Assembly (NCBI GenBank): GCA_903892515.1
Contig: CAITIS010000134.1
Coordinates: 62,001 to 126,000, forward strand
Direction of reading: 5' to 3'
DNA length: 64,000 nt
DNA from: an uncultured Planctomycetota bacterium
GTDB lineage: Bacteria; Planctomycetota; Phycisphaerae; SM23-33
This document shows, piece after piece, positions 1-9,152 of this stretch (within the stretch, counting starts at the first letter, position 1; every line of letters begins with the position of its first letter). The notes beneath the pieces were generated by a model that saw only the letters and a list, made by a program, of their open reading frames with translations, ran no database searches and had not been told where the DNA came from. A program made the position numbers and the translations under genes.

Positions 1-556
1 CTTGCTGGAAGGTCAGACGCGAACTCGCGAGCGTCAATGTGGAGCCCTGGAAGCTCGTGTTGATTATCTTCAGCCTGGCGTTAGTGAGGGAAAGATCGCT
101 CAGGACGGTCACACTGTCCAGCCACCCATCGGTGGTGGTGTTACCAGTGATGGAGTTGCCGTGCATGTCCAACTGGCCGCCCCTGATCATGCCCCCGTCC
201 AACCTCAGCGTTCCGGCCAGGATGTCGCACCGAGAGGTGGGGCTGGCCAGTTTTAGAATGCGGTTGCTTTGGATGTCCAACGTGGCTTGGGGCGAGTTCA
301 GCGTGAAACTGTTGACGGTGGGTATGGGCACGTCCATCATTACGGTGTAAGGATTGGCCCCCGTGGCGGCGATGATGGCGTCGTATAGCGTGGTGCCGTT
401 ATTGGGCAGGCCGTTGTCCCACTTGGTCGCGTCGCTCCAGTTACCGCTGACGGCGGTGAGCCACGACGATGCATCGGCCCAGGCCAGGTTGGAGCAGATC
501 AGGACGAAGAGAATCCCCGTTAGCGTCCGCGATGCGGCACAGAGTGTTGAGCGCAT
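1..556 (-). CDS. Partial secreted protein with GNWSDATKWD motif (3' end off the window)
   Basis: Reading the minus strand from the ATG at 554-556 gives an open frame that runs off the window start, so about 185 residues are seen. Residues 1-28 form a signal peptide (short basic start, hydrophobic LTGILFVLICSNLAWA, then A-D). Right after it comes GNWSDATKWDNGLPNNGT, a motif common at the start of planctomycetal and PEP-CTERM-bearing surface proteins that continue as right-handed beta-repeat passenger regions. The following sequence is rich in T, S, N, G and L (for example GGMIRGGQLDMHGNSITGN), which fits beta-solenoid rungs. A GGTGGGA stretch lies just upstream of the ATG. No catalytic residues are visible. 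Function is unknown; a surface or exported structural protein is the likely class. Confidence 0.7.
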   Translation of the reverse strand, partial: MRSTLCAASRTLTGILFVLICSNLAWADASSWLTAVSGNWSDATKWDNGLPNNGTTLYDAIIAATGANPYTVMMDVPIPTVNSFTLNSPQATLDIQSNRILKLASPTSRCDILAGTLRLDGGMIRGGQLDMHGNSITGNTTTDGWLDSVTVLSDLSLTNARLKIINTSFQGSTLTLASSRLTFQQ

Positions 557-690
557 TTCCCACCATCATTCGATACGGCGACGAGTTACGTGTATCCCAA
601 GCCCTCCGGTAGATGCGATTCGAGCGGACCCCGGCGAGCTTCCAGACAATCCTGGCCCGAGTAAGAGCGAACGAGCCAGTCCCTATTATA

Positions 691-706
691 CCCCCCCCCC
701 CCCCCC
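691..706. repeat. Homopolymer tract of 16 C
   Basis: Sixteen consecutive C residues preceded by CCCTATTATA. The tract lies 135-150 bases upstream of the start codon of the secreted protein at 556 (a G run on its coding strand), so it sits in or near the promoter region of that gene. Runs of this length are prone to slippage. Confidence 0.9.
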
Positions 707-815
707 GCTGCGCCTAGAGGGAAAATCGAGGAAATTTCAGCACTTGGCCGGGGCGGCGGGGTTGACGTGGTTGCTGCGCTTCGCTGCGCAAACCACGGCA
801 CCGGCCGTCTGGATT

Positions 816-926
816 GGGTGCCATAGGTTGAGCCGCGGTGTATTGCGGCTCTACCTATGCGACGTCGGGCATAGGCAGCCCCACCTTCGCTTGAAGCCGT
901 GAAGCCGTGTCAGCCCATGGCACCCA
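816..926. repeat. Family B palindrome (CCATAGGTTGAGCCGC type)
   Basis: Begins GGGTGCCATAGGTTGAGCCGC, turns through GCGGCTCTACCTATG, and continues through GGGCATAGGCAGCCCCACC to CAGCCCATGGCACCCA, so the outer ends also pair. A near-identical copy, including the outer half, is at 51059-51169. Confidence 0.8.
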
Positions 927-1025
927 CCGAAGTTCACCTTCGCGCTGGCGCTGGATACAGCCGTCGCGCGTAACGTGGTTGCTGCGCAAACCACGGCACC
1001 CAGCCAAGAGTGGCATGCTCGCCAA

Positions 1026-1142
1026 GGGTGGCATGGTCAGTCCCGCTGTTTGGGATGACCATGCCACCCGCCACATGACGCGCGCCATCCACAGGCTGAG
1101 TCTGAACATGGTCACCCCCAAAGCAGGGTGACCATGCCACCC
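1026..1142. repeat. Family A composite: two inverted GGTGGCATGGTCA hairpins
   Basis: Hairpin 1 (1026-1069) runs GGGTGGCATGGTCA to TGACCATGCCACCC. Hairpin 2 (1105-1142) runs AACATGGTCACCC to GGGTGACCATGCCACC. Loops and inner stem bases differ while pairing is kept. The layout resembles a bacterial interspersed mosaic element (BIME). Confidence 0.8.
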
Positions 1143-1194
1143 GCCCGAAACCCCGCTTCCCGATTCCGCCCGGGCATCTTGGGTACCTTGACTG

Positions 1195-1977
1195 CTACTC
1201 CGGCCCGGCGGCGTGGCCTGCTGCCGGCGCGGACGTGGCGGTCAGGTCGCGCGGCGGCAGCGTGAGTTCAAGTACGCTGCACTTCTGCACGGCCGCGTGG
1301 ACGCTCTGGGGCTGGACGTCCAGCACGTGCCCGCCGACTTTCCTGTCGGCGTCGATGAAGTGCATGTGCCAGCCCTGCACGTTCATGTTGCCAATCGTGG
1401 TGGGGAATCGGAACGCCACGATCGTGCCGCGAATCTGGCGGCACTCATACACCTTCTGCTGCTTGACGGCCTCGGCGAGCGTGGGGTACGGCTGGTCCTG
1501 GGCCCTGACGCTTCGGACGCGAATGGAGGCAAACACGCCGTCGATCCGGCAGGCCAGGATGCTGCCGCGGTCATCGCCGGCCAGTGCTTCCAGCGCTCGT
1601 TGCAGTTCCGGCAGCGACATGGGCGAATCGAACGTGCGTTTTGCCGGCAGGCGCAGGCGCGTCACCTCGGAAAAGGGGGTGCGAAGAGAATCGCCAGCCA
1701 CGACGGCTTGGCCATCGGAGCGAATCTGGTACACCTCGTCCAGGACGATCATCTCGCCGTCCAGCCGGTTGAACGTGCCCAGCCCGATGTAGTCGTGATG
1801 CTTGAGCTGCGACACTGCCAGGTCGCCGTCGAAATGCCCCGCCGCCAAGGCGTGGAACGGGGCGTACTGGTACACCTTGTCGCCGGATGGGGCGGTGCAG
1901 CCGCCAGCCAGTATCGCCAGCACCAGCGCGAAAGCGAAATTCAGGTGGAACGGCCGCGGACGTTGTGTGTGAATCAT
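1195..1977 (-). CDS. budA: Acetolactate decarboxylase, predicted lipoprotein
   Basis: Family match to alpha-acetolactate decarboxylase, which converts 2-acetolactate to acetoin and CO2 using a zinc ion. Visible family features in order: YQYAPFHALAAGHFDGDL, GLGTFNRLDGE (the conserved Glu), CRIDGVFASIRVRSV (conserved Arg), PYPTLAEAV, and GWHMHF...GGHV. The three His (about 204, 206, 217) have the 2- and 11-residue spacing of the known zinc ligands. The start at 1977 is chosen because GGAG lies about 10 bases upstream and because it gives a clean lipoprotein signal ending LAGGC (Cys27); an upstream in-frame start at 2019 would bury that signal. Export as a lipoprotein is unusual for the cytoplasmic model enzymes but the signal is clear. 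No acetolactate synthase gene is adjacent. Confidence 0.88.
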   Translation of the reverse strand: MIHTQRPRPFHLNFAFALVLAILAGGCTAPSGDKVYQYAPFHALAAGHFDGDLAVSQLKHHDYIGLGTFNRLDGEMIVLDEVYQIRSDGQAVVAGDSLRTPFSEVTRLRLPAKRTFDSPMSLPELQRALEALAGDDRGSILACRIDGVFASIRVRSVRAQDQPYPTLAEAVKQQKVYECRQIRGTIVAFRFPTTIGNMNVQGWHMHFIDADRKVGGHVLDVQPQSVHAAVQKCSVLELTLPPRDLTATSAPAAGHAAGPE

Positions 1978-2022
1978 GTCCTGTTTCTCCGTGTGACGCC
2001 CACGTCCGCTCGCGGGCATGTC

Positions 2023-2068
2023 CGCATAGGTAGAGCCGCAAGAAGGCGCGGCTCAACCTATGGCACCC
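2023..2068. repeat. Family B palindrome between budA and uppS
   Basis: GCATAGGTAGAGCCGC, a short loop, then GCGGCTCAACCTATGGCACCC. It is the same family as 816-926 in the opposite orientation and may serve as a transcript end for uppS. Confidence 0.7.
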
Positions 2069-2096
2069 ATCCATTGGGGGGCCGGGTTCGCCGGCG

Positions 2097-2855
2097 CTAC
2101 TTGCTGAGCCCGCCGAAGCGGCGATTTCGCTGGGCGAAGGCCAGGATGCCGCGATGCAACTCCGCGGCGTCGAAGTCCGGCCAGAGCGTCTCGGTGACAT
2201 AGATTTCGGCGTACGAAATCTGCCACAGCAGGAAGTTGGATAGTCTCAGCTCGCCCGCGGTGCGGATCAGCAAATCCGGGTCGGGCAGGCCGGCGGTGTA
2301 CAGGGAGTTGGTGATGCTTTCCTCGCTGACGTCCTGCCAGTTCAAGCGTCCTTCGGCCACGTTGCGGGCGATCCGCCGCACGCCATCGGCCACTTCGGCC
2401 CGGCTGCCGTAATTCAGCGCCAGGTTCAGCCACATGCCGGTATTGCTGGCCGAGATGGAAATGGAGTGGTCGAGTTCGTCCAGCACGCTTTGCGGCAGGC
2501 CCTCGCGCCGCCCCAGGTGGCGCATGCGGACGTTGTTGGCCATCAGTTCTTCGCGCTCGGTGCGCAGATACTCGGCGTACAGGTGCATCAAGGCCGAGAC
2601 CTCGTCTTTGGGTCTCCGCCAGTTCTCGATGGAAAAGCTGTACAGCGTCAGAGCGGCCAGGCCCAACCGGCAGCCTTCGGTGACGATGCGACGAGTGACT
2701 TGGGCGCCTTGGGCGTGCCCGGCTGTGCGCGGCAGGCCACGCGTGCTCGCCCACCGCCCGTTGCCGTCCATGATGATGGCGATGTGCCGGGGGAACAGCT
2801 CGTCGCTGACGCCCAGCTCTTTTCGTGCTGCCGCTATTTCCGCTGCTGTGGCCAT
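2097..2855 (-). CDS. uppS: Isoprenyl transferase (undecaprenyl diphosphate synthase)
   Basis: Cis-prenyltransferase that condenses isopentenyl diphosphate onto farnesyl diphosphate to build the C55 lipid carrier for peptidoglycan and O-antigen. The 252-aa length is normal. The signature HIAIIMDGNGRWA has the catalytic Asp at about residue 30. Family blocks LTLYSFSIENWRRP, NYGSRAEV, and the C-terminal RTAGELRLSNFLLWQ, YAE and LWPDF are all present. It is on the minus strand between purA and budA, separated from both by repeat-filled spacers, so it is probably transcribed alone. No cdsA is adjacent, although that pairing is common elsewhere. Confidence 0.96.
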   Translation of the reverse strand: MATAAEIAAARKELGVSDELFPRHIAIIMDGNGRWASTRGLPRTAGHAQGAQVTRRIVTEGCRLGLAALTLYSFSIENWRRPKDEVSALMHLYAEYLRTEREELMANNVRMRHLGRREGLPQSVLDELDHSISISASNTGMWLNLALNYGSRAEVADGVRRIARNVAEGRLNWQDVSEESITNSLYTAGLPDPDLLIRTAGELRLSNFLLWQISYAEIYVTETLWPDFDAAELHRGILAFAQRNRRFGGLSK

Positions 2856-2969
2856 GTAGTCTTCACACGCGAAACGGTGGGACTCGTCGCTTCGCTCCTC
2901 GGCCCACCCTACATTACTTTGTCCACGTCACGCCGACGACAGCGTGGCTGCCACCCTTCGAGACTCTCA

Positions 2970-3002
2970 CATGGTCACGCCAACAGCGTGACCATGCCAC
3001 CC
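2970..3002. repeat. Family A hairpin upstream of uppS
   Basis: CATGGTCACGC, loop, GCGTGACCATGCCACC in the 174-base gap between purA and uppS. This is a single hairpin copy of the interspersed family. Confidence 0.8.
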
Positions 3003-3029
3003 AATTCCAGCGTGCTTCGAGTGGACCTT

Positions 3030-4385
<1,356 letters not shown>

Positions 4386-4499
4386 TTATGAGGTTGACGG
4401 GAAAAGTCAAGAAACGACCAGCGGCCGGGCGATGGATAGCGCCAGTTCGCCGCCGTGGCGTGGGACATCTTTCGCCCATGCCACGGCGTGAACCGACTT

Positions 4500-6335
4500 C
4501 TATTGGTCTGCCAGCGGAGCCTCGGGGTAGAACTTGTAATCCGGGCCCAGCGTTACGGTCGTGACGCTGGTATCCGCATTGGCGGGCACCGCAAAGAAGA
4601 AGATGCACCGCAAGTTCTTGGCCGATGGATTTGTCAGCGCGGCGATGGCGTTGGGGTCGATCACGGGCGACGGCTGGCCGGGCTTAGGCGCCTGGTCGGC
4701 ATCAAAAGAAATGTAGATCTGATGGTCGTTGCCCGGCCCATCGCTCTGAACCAATGTGCCCATGGCCCCGACGGTCCTGCCATCGCTCAGGATCACGGTC
4801 GGCTGGAGCTTGTCTACCTGGGCCTTGAACTCCTCGCTGCCGGCAGCGCCCGGATTCACTTTGAAGCGCACTTGCAACACAACCGCGCCTGTCGGGTTGG
4901 ACAAGATGGTTAGCGCCCGGGCCTTGACCACATTGCCCTTCTCCATGACCTGCTGCTGCAAGCCTTCCATCGTGATGGCGCGGACGCGCAGGCCCTCTAG
5001 CCGCATCTCTTTGATTTCCTCGGGCCGTCCCTCCGCCGATGCGAACTCCGGCACGTTACGCTCCAGCCTGTTTGATGTCTCCATCGTCTCGGGCTGGAGG
5101 TACTTCCCAGGGCTGGGCGGGAAGGTGATCGAGCCTTGCACCGGCTTCATGCCCAGCGCCAATTGCCCCGACTTGGCATCGGCGGGCACGGGCAGCCCCG
5201 CCACCACGGCCGGGGCGGGCACCGAAAGCGCGTTGCGGAAGACCATGTATTCGGGCTTTTCGTTGTCCGGCAGGCGATACACCCAGTCCGCCACCAGGTG
5301 GTTGCCCTTCTTGGGCCGGGTCACCACGATGTCGCCGATCTTGCCGGCCTTGTCGCTGTTGGCCGGCGGGTTAACTCGCCAGGCCCCCACGTACGTCAGG
5401 TAGCCCACCGGGTAATACTCGTTGTACTCATTATTCCCCGTCTTGGTGACCAGGCGGAAGTGCGTCGCCGGCAGCCGAAACCACGAATCGCCGTCGCCGG
5501 CGTCTTCGTTGACGGACACCCGCGCCACGTACAGCTTGCTGGGGCGGGAATGATCGCCCAGCGGGTATGTCGAAGTATCCTCAATCAGCCGCTGGCGCGT
5601 GGCTTCGTCGGCGCCCTTGAACTTCTCGCTGCCTTCCTGCTCGGTGAGACTATACAACTCCAGAAACTGGCAGGACTTCAGGCCGGTGTCCGCCGAGCCG
5701 CCGGGCGGGCGGTTGCGCAGGCCAAAGCTTTCCAGCAGCGGATCCTTGTGCGCCTGGCCGAAGCTGACGGCCTCGTCGCTCATGGAACACAGAGAGTTGG
5801 CCGACAGGGTCCGCATCAATCCCAACGTGAAGTCGGCGCTGAACCGGGGCGTCAAGGCCGTGTCTTCCGACAGGTCTGCCTTGTAGGCCTTGTAGCCCAG
5901 CACGTCGGCGCTCCACCGGGACAGACCGGCGTCCTTCTGCCCCTCCATCGGGGTCGTATCGGTCGCCGGGAAGGGCAGCATCTGCGCGACGATCGAGATC
6001 ATGCCCACCATCACCATGCCGGCCAGGAACCCAAAGACGCCGCCGCCGATTCGGTCGGGCCACTCGCCCAGCACGACGTTGCCCTTGAGCTTCCAGTCAA
6101 ACAACTCGCGCAGCGCGATCAGCGGCACGATGAACAGCACCGCCAGGGCGGTGGGGTACGCGAACGCGCCCATTCGGTCGATCACCAGGCTGCCCAGCGG
6201 CTCGTAGTAGTTGAAGGCGATGGCGGCGCTGAGGACCGTCAGCAGGAACAGGATCATGGCGCTGAACAGTCCATGCAGCGATTGGAAGAAGGCGATGCCC
6301 AACAATAGCAAGGTCAGCACGATGACGAATATCAT
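4500..6335 (-). CDS. CvpA-like membrane protein with large extra domain
   Basis: Residues 1-130 contain about four hydrophobic segments (starting MIFVIVLTLLLLGIAFFQSLHGLFSA, then ILFLLTVLSAAIAFNYY, YPTALAVLFIVPLIALREL and GGGVFGFLAGMVMVGMISIV) with the look of a CvpA/colicin V production-type domain. About 480 residues of soluble sequence follow, with no motif I recognise. The family is much shorter (about 160-200 aa), so the C-terminal region is an addition; its position relative to the membrane is not clear from sequence alone. GGAG lies about 11 bases upstream of the ATG. It begins 17 bases after the GspE-like gene, so pilT, the GspE-like gene and this gene form one minus-strand operon. 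A role in the same envelope machine is inferred from position only. Confidence 0.65.
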   Translation of the reverse strand: MIFVIVLTLLLLGIAFFQSLHGLFSAMILFLLTVLSAAIAFNYYEPLGSLVIDRMGAFAYPTALAVLFIVPLIALRELFDWKLKGNVVLGEWPDRIGGGVFGFLAGMVMVGMISIVAQMLPFPATDTTPMEGQKDAGLSRWSADVLGYKAYKADLSEDTALTPRFSADFTLGLMRTLSANSLCSMSDEAVSFGQAHKDPLLESFGLRNRPPGGSADTGLKSCQFLELYSLTEQEGSEKFKGADEATRQRLIEDTSTYPLGDHSRPSKLYVARVSVNEDAGDGDSWFRLPATHFRLVTKTGNNEYNEYYPVGYLTYVGAWRVNPPANSDKAGKIGDIVVTRPKKGNHLVADWVYRLPDNEKPEYMVFRNALSVPAPAVVAGLPVPADAKSGQLALGMKPVQGSITFPPSPGKYLQPETMETSNRLERNVPEFASAEGRPEEIKEMRLEGLRVRAITMEGLQQQVMEKGNVVKARALTILSNPTGAVVLQVRFKVNPGAAGSEEFKAQVDKLQPTVILSDGRTVGAMGTLVQSDGPGNDHQIYISFDADQAPKPGQPSPVIDPNAIAALTNPSAKNLRCIFFFAVPANADTSVTTVTLGPDYKFYPEAPLADQ

Positions 6336-6352
6336 CTGAGTCAGACTCCGAA

Positions 6353-7993
6353 CTAGGCTTCTTGGCTCTTGGCCCTGGTGACGCGAATGACCTCCTCGAC
6401 GCTCGTCACGCCCTCGATCACCTTTCGCAGCCCCTGCTCCTGCAAATACAGCATCTTGTTCTTGCGGGCGGCCGACTTGATCTTGGCCAGCGGGGTCTCC
6501 GACAGCACCATCTGCCGGATTTCGTCGGTCAGTTCCAGCAATTCAAAGGCAGCCGTCCGGCCGAGGTAGCCCGTGCCCTGACACGTCGCACACGTGACGG
6601 GGTTGCCCTTCTCATCCACCAGCGGCTTGGTCGGCTTGCGATAGAACTTGTCGATCTTGGCCGGCAGATTCAGCTTGGCCAGCACTTCCCGCGCCGGCGT
6701 GTAGCCTTCCTTGCAGTTGGGGCAGAGCTTCCGCAGCAGCATCTGGCAGATGATGCCCTTGAGCAGCCGCAGACCGTCTTCCTTGTCGTTGCCGACGGCC
6801 TGGACCCACTTGGCCAAGGCGATAAAACTGTTCTCGGCGTTCATGCCGATAATGATGTTCTTTGCCCCGGCCGCTTCAATGAGTTGGCCGGCGGCATCGA
6901 CGGACTCGCACTTGTCCACCATCACCACGTCCGGGTCGCGCCGCAAACTCTGGCTCAACTTGACGGGAAGCTCCGTCTGATCCTTGTACAGGACCTGTGT
7001 GACGTTCTCCAGGTCCACGACACTGGGGCTTTCCAGCGTCAGCAACTGCTTCATGAACGAGTCGTGCTTGCGCAGCAGCGAATACAGCGTGCTGGTCACG
7101 CCGTTGCGCCGCGGCCCGGACACGATGATGATTCCACCATCGGCCTCATTAAGTTCCAGCAGCTTGGCCCTGATGTCATCGGTCAGGCCCAGTTCATCCA
7201 AGTTGATCTTGGTGGCCTCCTGCACGATCTTGACCTGGAGCCGCTGGCCATGAGTGGTGCCCGAGGTCGTCACGTCCACGTCCACCTTGACCGCGCCGGC
7301 GTCCACGGCCAGCTTGCCCTGCTGGGGGCGGCGCTTCTCTTCCAGGTTGATGCCCGAGATCTGCTTGACGTAGTTGATGAGCATCTCGGCCTCAGGCAGC
7401 GTGGCCGGCGGTTGATTGTGGATGACGCCGTCGATAACGAAACGGACGGCTGCCTGCTCGCCGGTGGGCGTGATGTCGGCGTCGCTGGCACGGAATGTAA
7501 TCAAGTTGTACAGGAAGCCCTGGATCAGGTTATAGGCCTTGCGATCCTCGATCTGGTCGTCCATCGGCGGCGGGAAGAAGCGGCGGATATGGTCGTAGAT
7601 CTTGACCTTCTGGACCAAGCCTATGCCAGTCTCTCGCTTCTGCCGGGCGAGCAGGCTGTGGATATGATCGGCCGTCAGGACACGGGCATCGGGCAGCACG
7701 CGTTTGTTGCGGTACCCGACGTACCCGGCCACAAAGCCAGCCAGCACCACGATATACAAGGCAAGCCCGACGAAATACCAGGGTAGCAGCAGCCAGATCA
7801 GCACGGGCAGGAAGCCCGAGGCTAAAGCGGCAGCGCTCCAAATGGCCTGGCTGCCGTGGACGTGCTTGGAGTCCTTGTTGACCCAACTGGCGGCATACAG
7901 CCACGGAGGCAGCATGGCCGCCATGAGCAGGATCTTAAAGAGGCTGAAGTACTCTCCGGTGGGCGGTACTGCGGCCAGCAATAACATTTCCAT
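6353..7993 (-). CDS. GspE/PilB-like protein with membrane N-terminus and degenerate ATPase motifs
   Basis: The C-terminal two thirds match the type II secretion/type IV pilus assembly ATPase family (GspE/PilB). The zinc-binding tetracysteine pair CPNC ... CATCQGTGYLGR and the downstream ELLELTDEIR block are intact. Two things are odd. Walker A, normally GPTGSGKTT, reads GPRRNGVTST, with Val (about residue 299) in place of the essential Lys. Walker B, normally DPDVIMVGE, reads DPDVVMVDK. The N-terminus has about two to three hydrophobic segments (residues about 15-100) that cytosolic PilB/GspE lacks. ATP hydrolysis is therefore doubtful, and a membrane-anchored structural or regulatory pseudo-ATPase is more likely. 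The frame opens with a GTG at 8002 that abuts the end of pilT; the ATG at 7993 with GGTGGAAGG upstream is preferred. Confidence 0.85.
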   Translation of the reverse strand: MEMLLLAAVPPTGEYFSLFKILLMAAMLPPWLYAASWVNKDSKHVHGSQAIWSAAALASGFLPVLIWLLLPWYFVGLALYIVVLAGFVAGYVGYRNKRVLPDARVLTADHIHSLLARQKRETGIGLVQKVKIYDHIRRFFPPPMDDQIEDRKAYNLIQGFLYNLITFRASDADITPTGEQAAVRFVIDGVIHNQPPATLPEAEMLINYVKQISGINLEEKRRPQQGKLAVDAGAVKVDVDVTTSGTTHGQRLQVKIVQEATKINLDELGLTDDIRAKLLELNEADGGIIIVSGPRRNGVTSTLYSLLRKHDSFMKQLLTLESPSVVDLENVTQVLYKDQTELPVKLSQSLRRDPDVVMVDKCESVDAAGQLIEAAGAKNIIIGMNAENSFIALAKWVQAVGNDKEDGLRLLKGIICQMLLRKLCPNCKEGYTPAREVLAKLNLPAKIDKFYRKPTKPLVDEKGNPVTCATCQGTGYLGRTAAFELLELTDEIRQMVLSETPLAKIKSAARKNKMLYLQEQGLRKVIEGVTSVEEVIRVTRAKSQEA

Positions 7994-8003
7994 CCCTTCC
8001 ACC

Positions 8004-9152
8004 TTACCGCATCAGGCCTGAACGAGAGGCCGAGATACCCTTGAGGATCATGCGCAACTCGTCGGCGTTGGGCGACGCATCGTAGGCCACCTTGGGATCG
8101 ACAAAGTCCGTCTCGATCAGCCTGTGCAGGCTGGTGTTGAAGTCCTGCATGCCTTCCATCTGGCAGCCGCGAATGATATCCACCAGCTCCTGGTCGCGCC
8201 CCTCGGAAATCATCTGCCGGGCCGACGGGTTGCACAGCAGGATTTCCACCGCCGGCACCCGGTCCACGCCCGGCTTGATGCACGGCAGCAGTTTCTGCAC
8301 CACGATCGCCCGCAAATTGAACGCCAACGACTGGCGGGCCAGTTCCCGGCTCTCCGGCGGATACAGGTCCAAGATGCGGCCGATGGTCGAAGAGGCCGTC
8401 GAAGAGTGAATGGTGCCAAAGACCAGGTGGCCCGTCTCGGCGGCGCCGACGGCAGCCTGGAAGGTCTCCAAGTCGCGCATCTCGCCGATGAGCACGATGT
8501 CGGGATCCTGACGCATCAGGTACTTCAAGGCGTTCTTGAAGTCCGGCACGTCGATGCCGATTTCGCGCTGATTGATCAGCGCCTTCTTGTCGGTGTACAG
8601 GTACTCGATCGGGTCTTCCACCGTGACGATGTGGGCAGCGCGCGTATTGTTAATGTATTCCAGGATCGAGGCGATGGTCGTGCTCTTGCCCGAGCCGGTG
8701 ATGCCCGCCAGCAAGACCAGCCCGGCGTGATACTCGGCCATGCGGCTGATGGTGGGCGGCAGGTGAAGTTGTTCAAAGTTCGGGATGATGCGTGTGACGC
8801 GCCGCACGGCTACGCTGTGCTCGCCGCGCTGACGGAAGATATTGATACGGAAGCGGTCAGAGCCTTCGAGTTCCTCGGCCACGTCAACGGCCCCGTTATC
8901 CAGCAGGAACTTCAACTGGACTTCAGAGAGGATCTCCTTGCACATGTCGAAGATGTCTTCGCCCGTCAGCGGCGCGCCCTTGACCGGCACGATCTTGGTG
9001 CGGTGGCGGATGTGCGGGACGGACCCGGCCTTGAGGTGCAAGTCGCTGGCCTTTTGATTCACCAGCGCCCGGAAGTACTTGTGCAGCCGCGGTTCTTTGC
9101 CGTGCCGTTCGGGGTGCTGGTCATGTACGTCGATAGGCTGCTCTGGAACCAC
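8004..9152 (-). CDS. pilT: PilT-type twitching motility/retraction ATPase
   Basis: Hexameric ATPase that powers pilus retraction at the inner-membrane base. All motor motifs are intact: Walker A GITGSGKST (residues about 150-158), Asp box VTVEDPIEY, Walker B DIVLIGEMRD, and His box HLVFGTIHSS. Length 382 aa is normal. The start is a GTG at 9152 supported by GAGGAG about 8 bases upstream. It is the first gene of the minus-strand trio with the GspE-like pseudo-ATPase and the CvpA-like protein. PilT and PilU cannot be told apart safely here, and the usual C-terminal AIRNLIRE motif is not seen. Confidence 0.93.
   Translation of the reverse strand: MVPEQPIDVHDQHPERHGKEPRLHKYFRALVNQKASDLHLKAGSVPHIRHRTKIVPVKGAPLTGEDIFDMCKEILSEVQLKFLLDNGAVDVAEELEGSDRFRINIFRQRGEHSVAVRRVTRIIPNFEQLHLPPTISRMAEYHAGLVLLAGITGSGKSTTIASILEYINNTRAAHIVTVEDPIEYLYTDKKALINQREIGIDVPDFKNALKYLMRQDPDIVLIGEMRDLETFQAAVGAAETGHLVFGTIHSSTASSTIGRILDLYPPESRELARQSLAFNLRAIVVQKLLPCIKPGVDRVPAVEILLCNPSARQMISEGRDQELVDIIRGCQMEGMQDFNTSLHRLIETDFVDPKVAYDASPNADELRMILKGISASRSGLMR

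Larger units (their letters stand above)
557..1194. repeat. Gene-free spacer with a 16-C run and several palindromic repeats
   Basis: No credible gene is seen in this 638-base gap. It holds a run of 16 C residues (691-706), two copies of a palindrome reading ACGTGGTTGCTGCG then CGCAAACCACGGCACC (about 760-803 and 970-1001), a family B hairpin (816-926) and a two-hairpin family A composite (1026-1142). Short ORFs here are made of repeat sequence and have no good ribosome sites. Confidence 0.8.
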
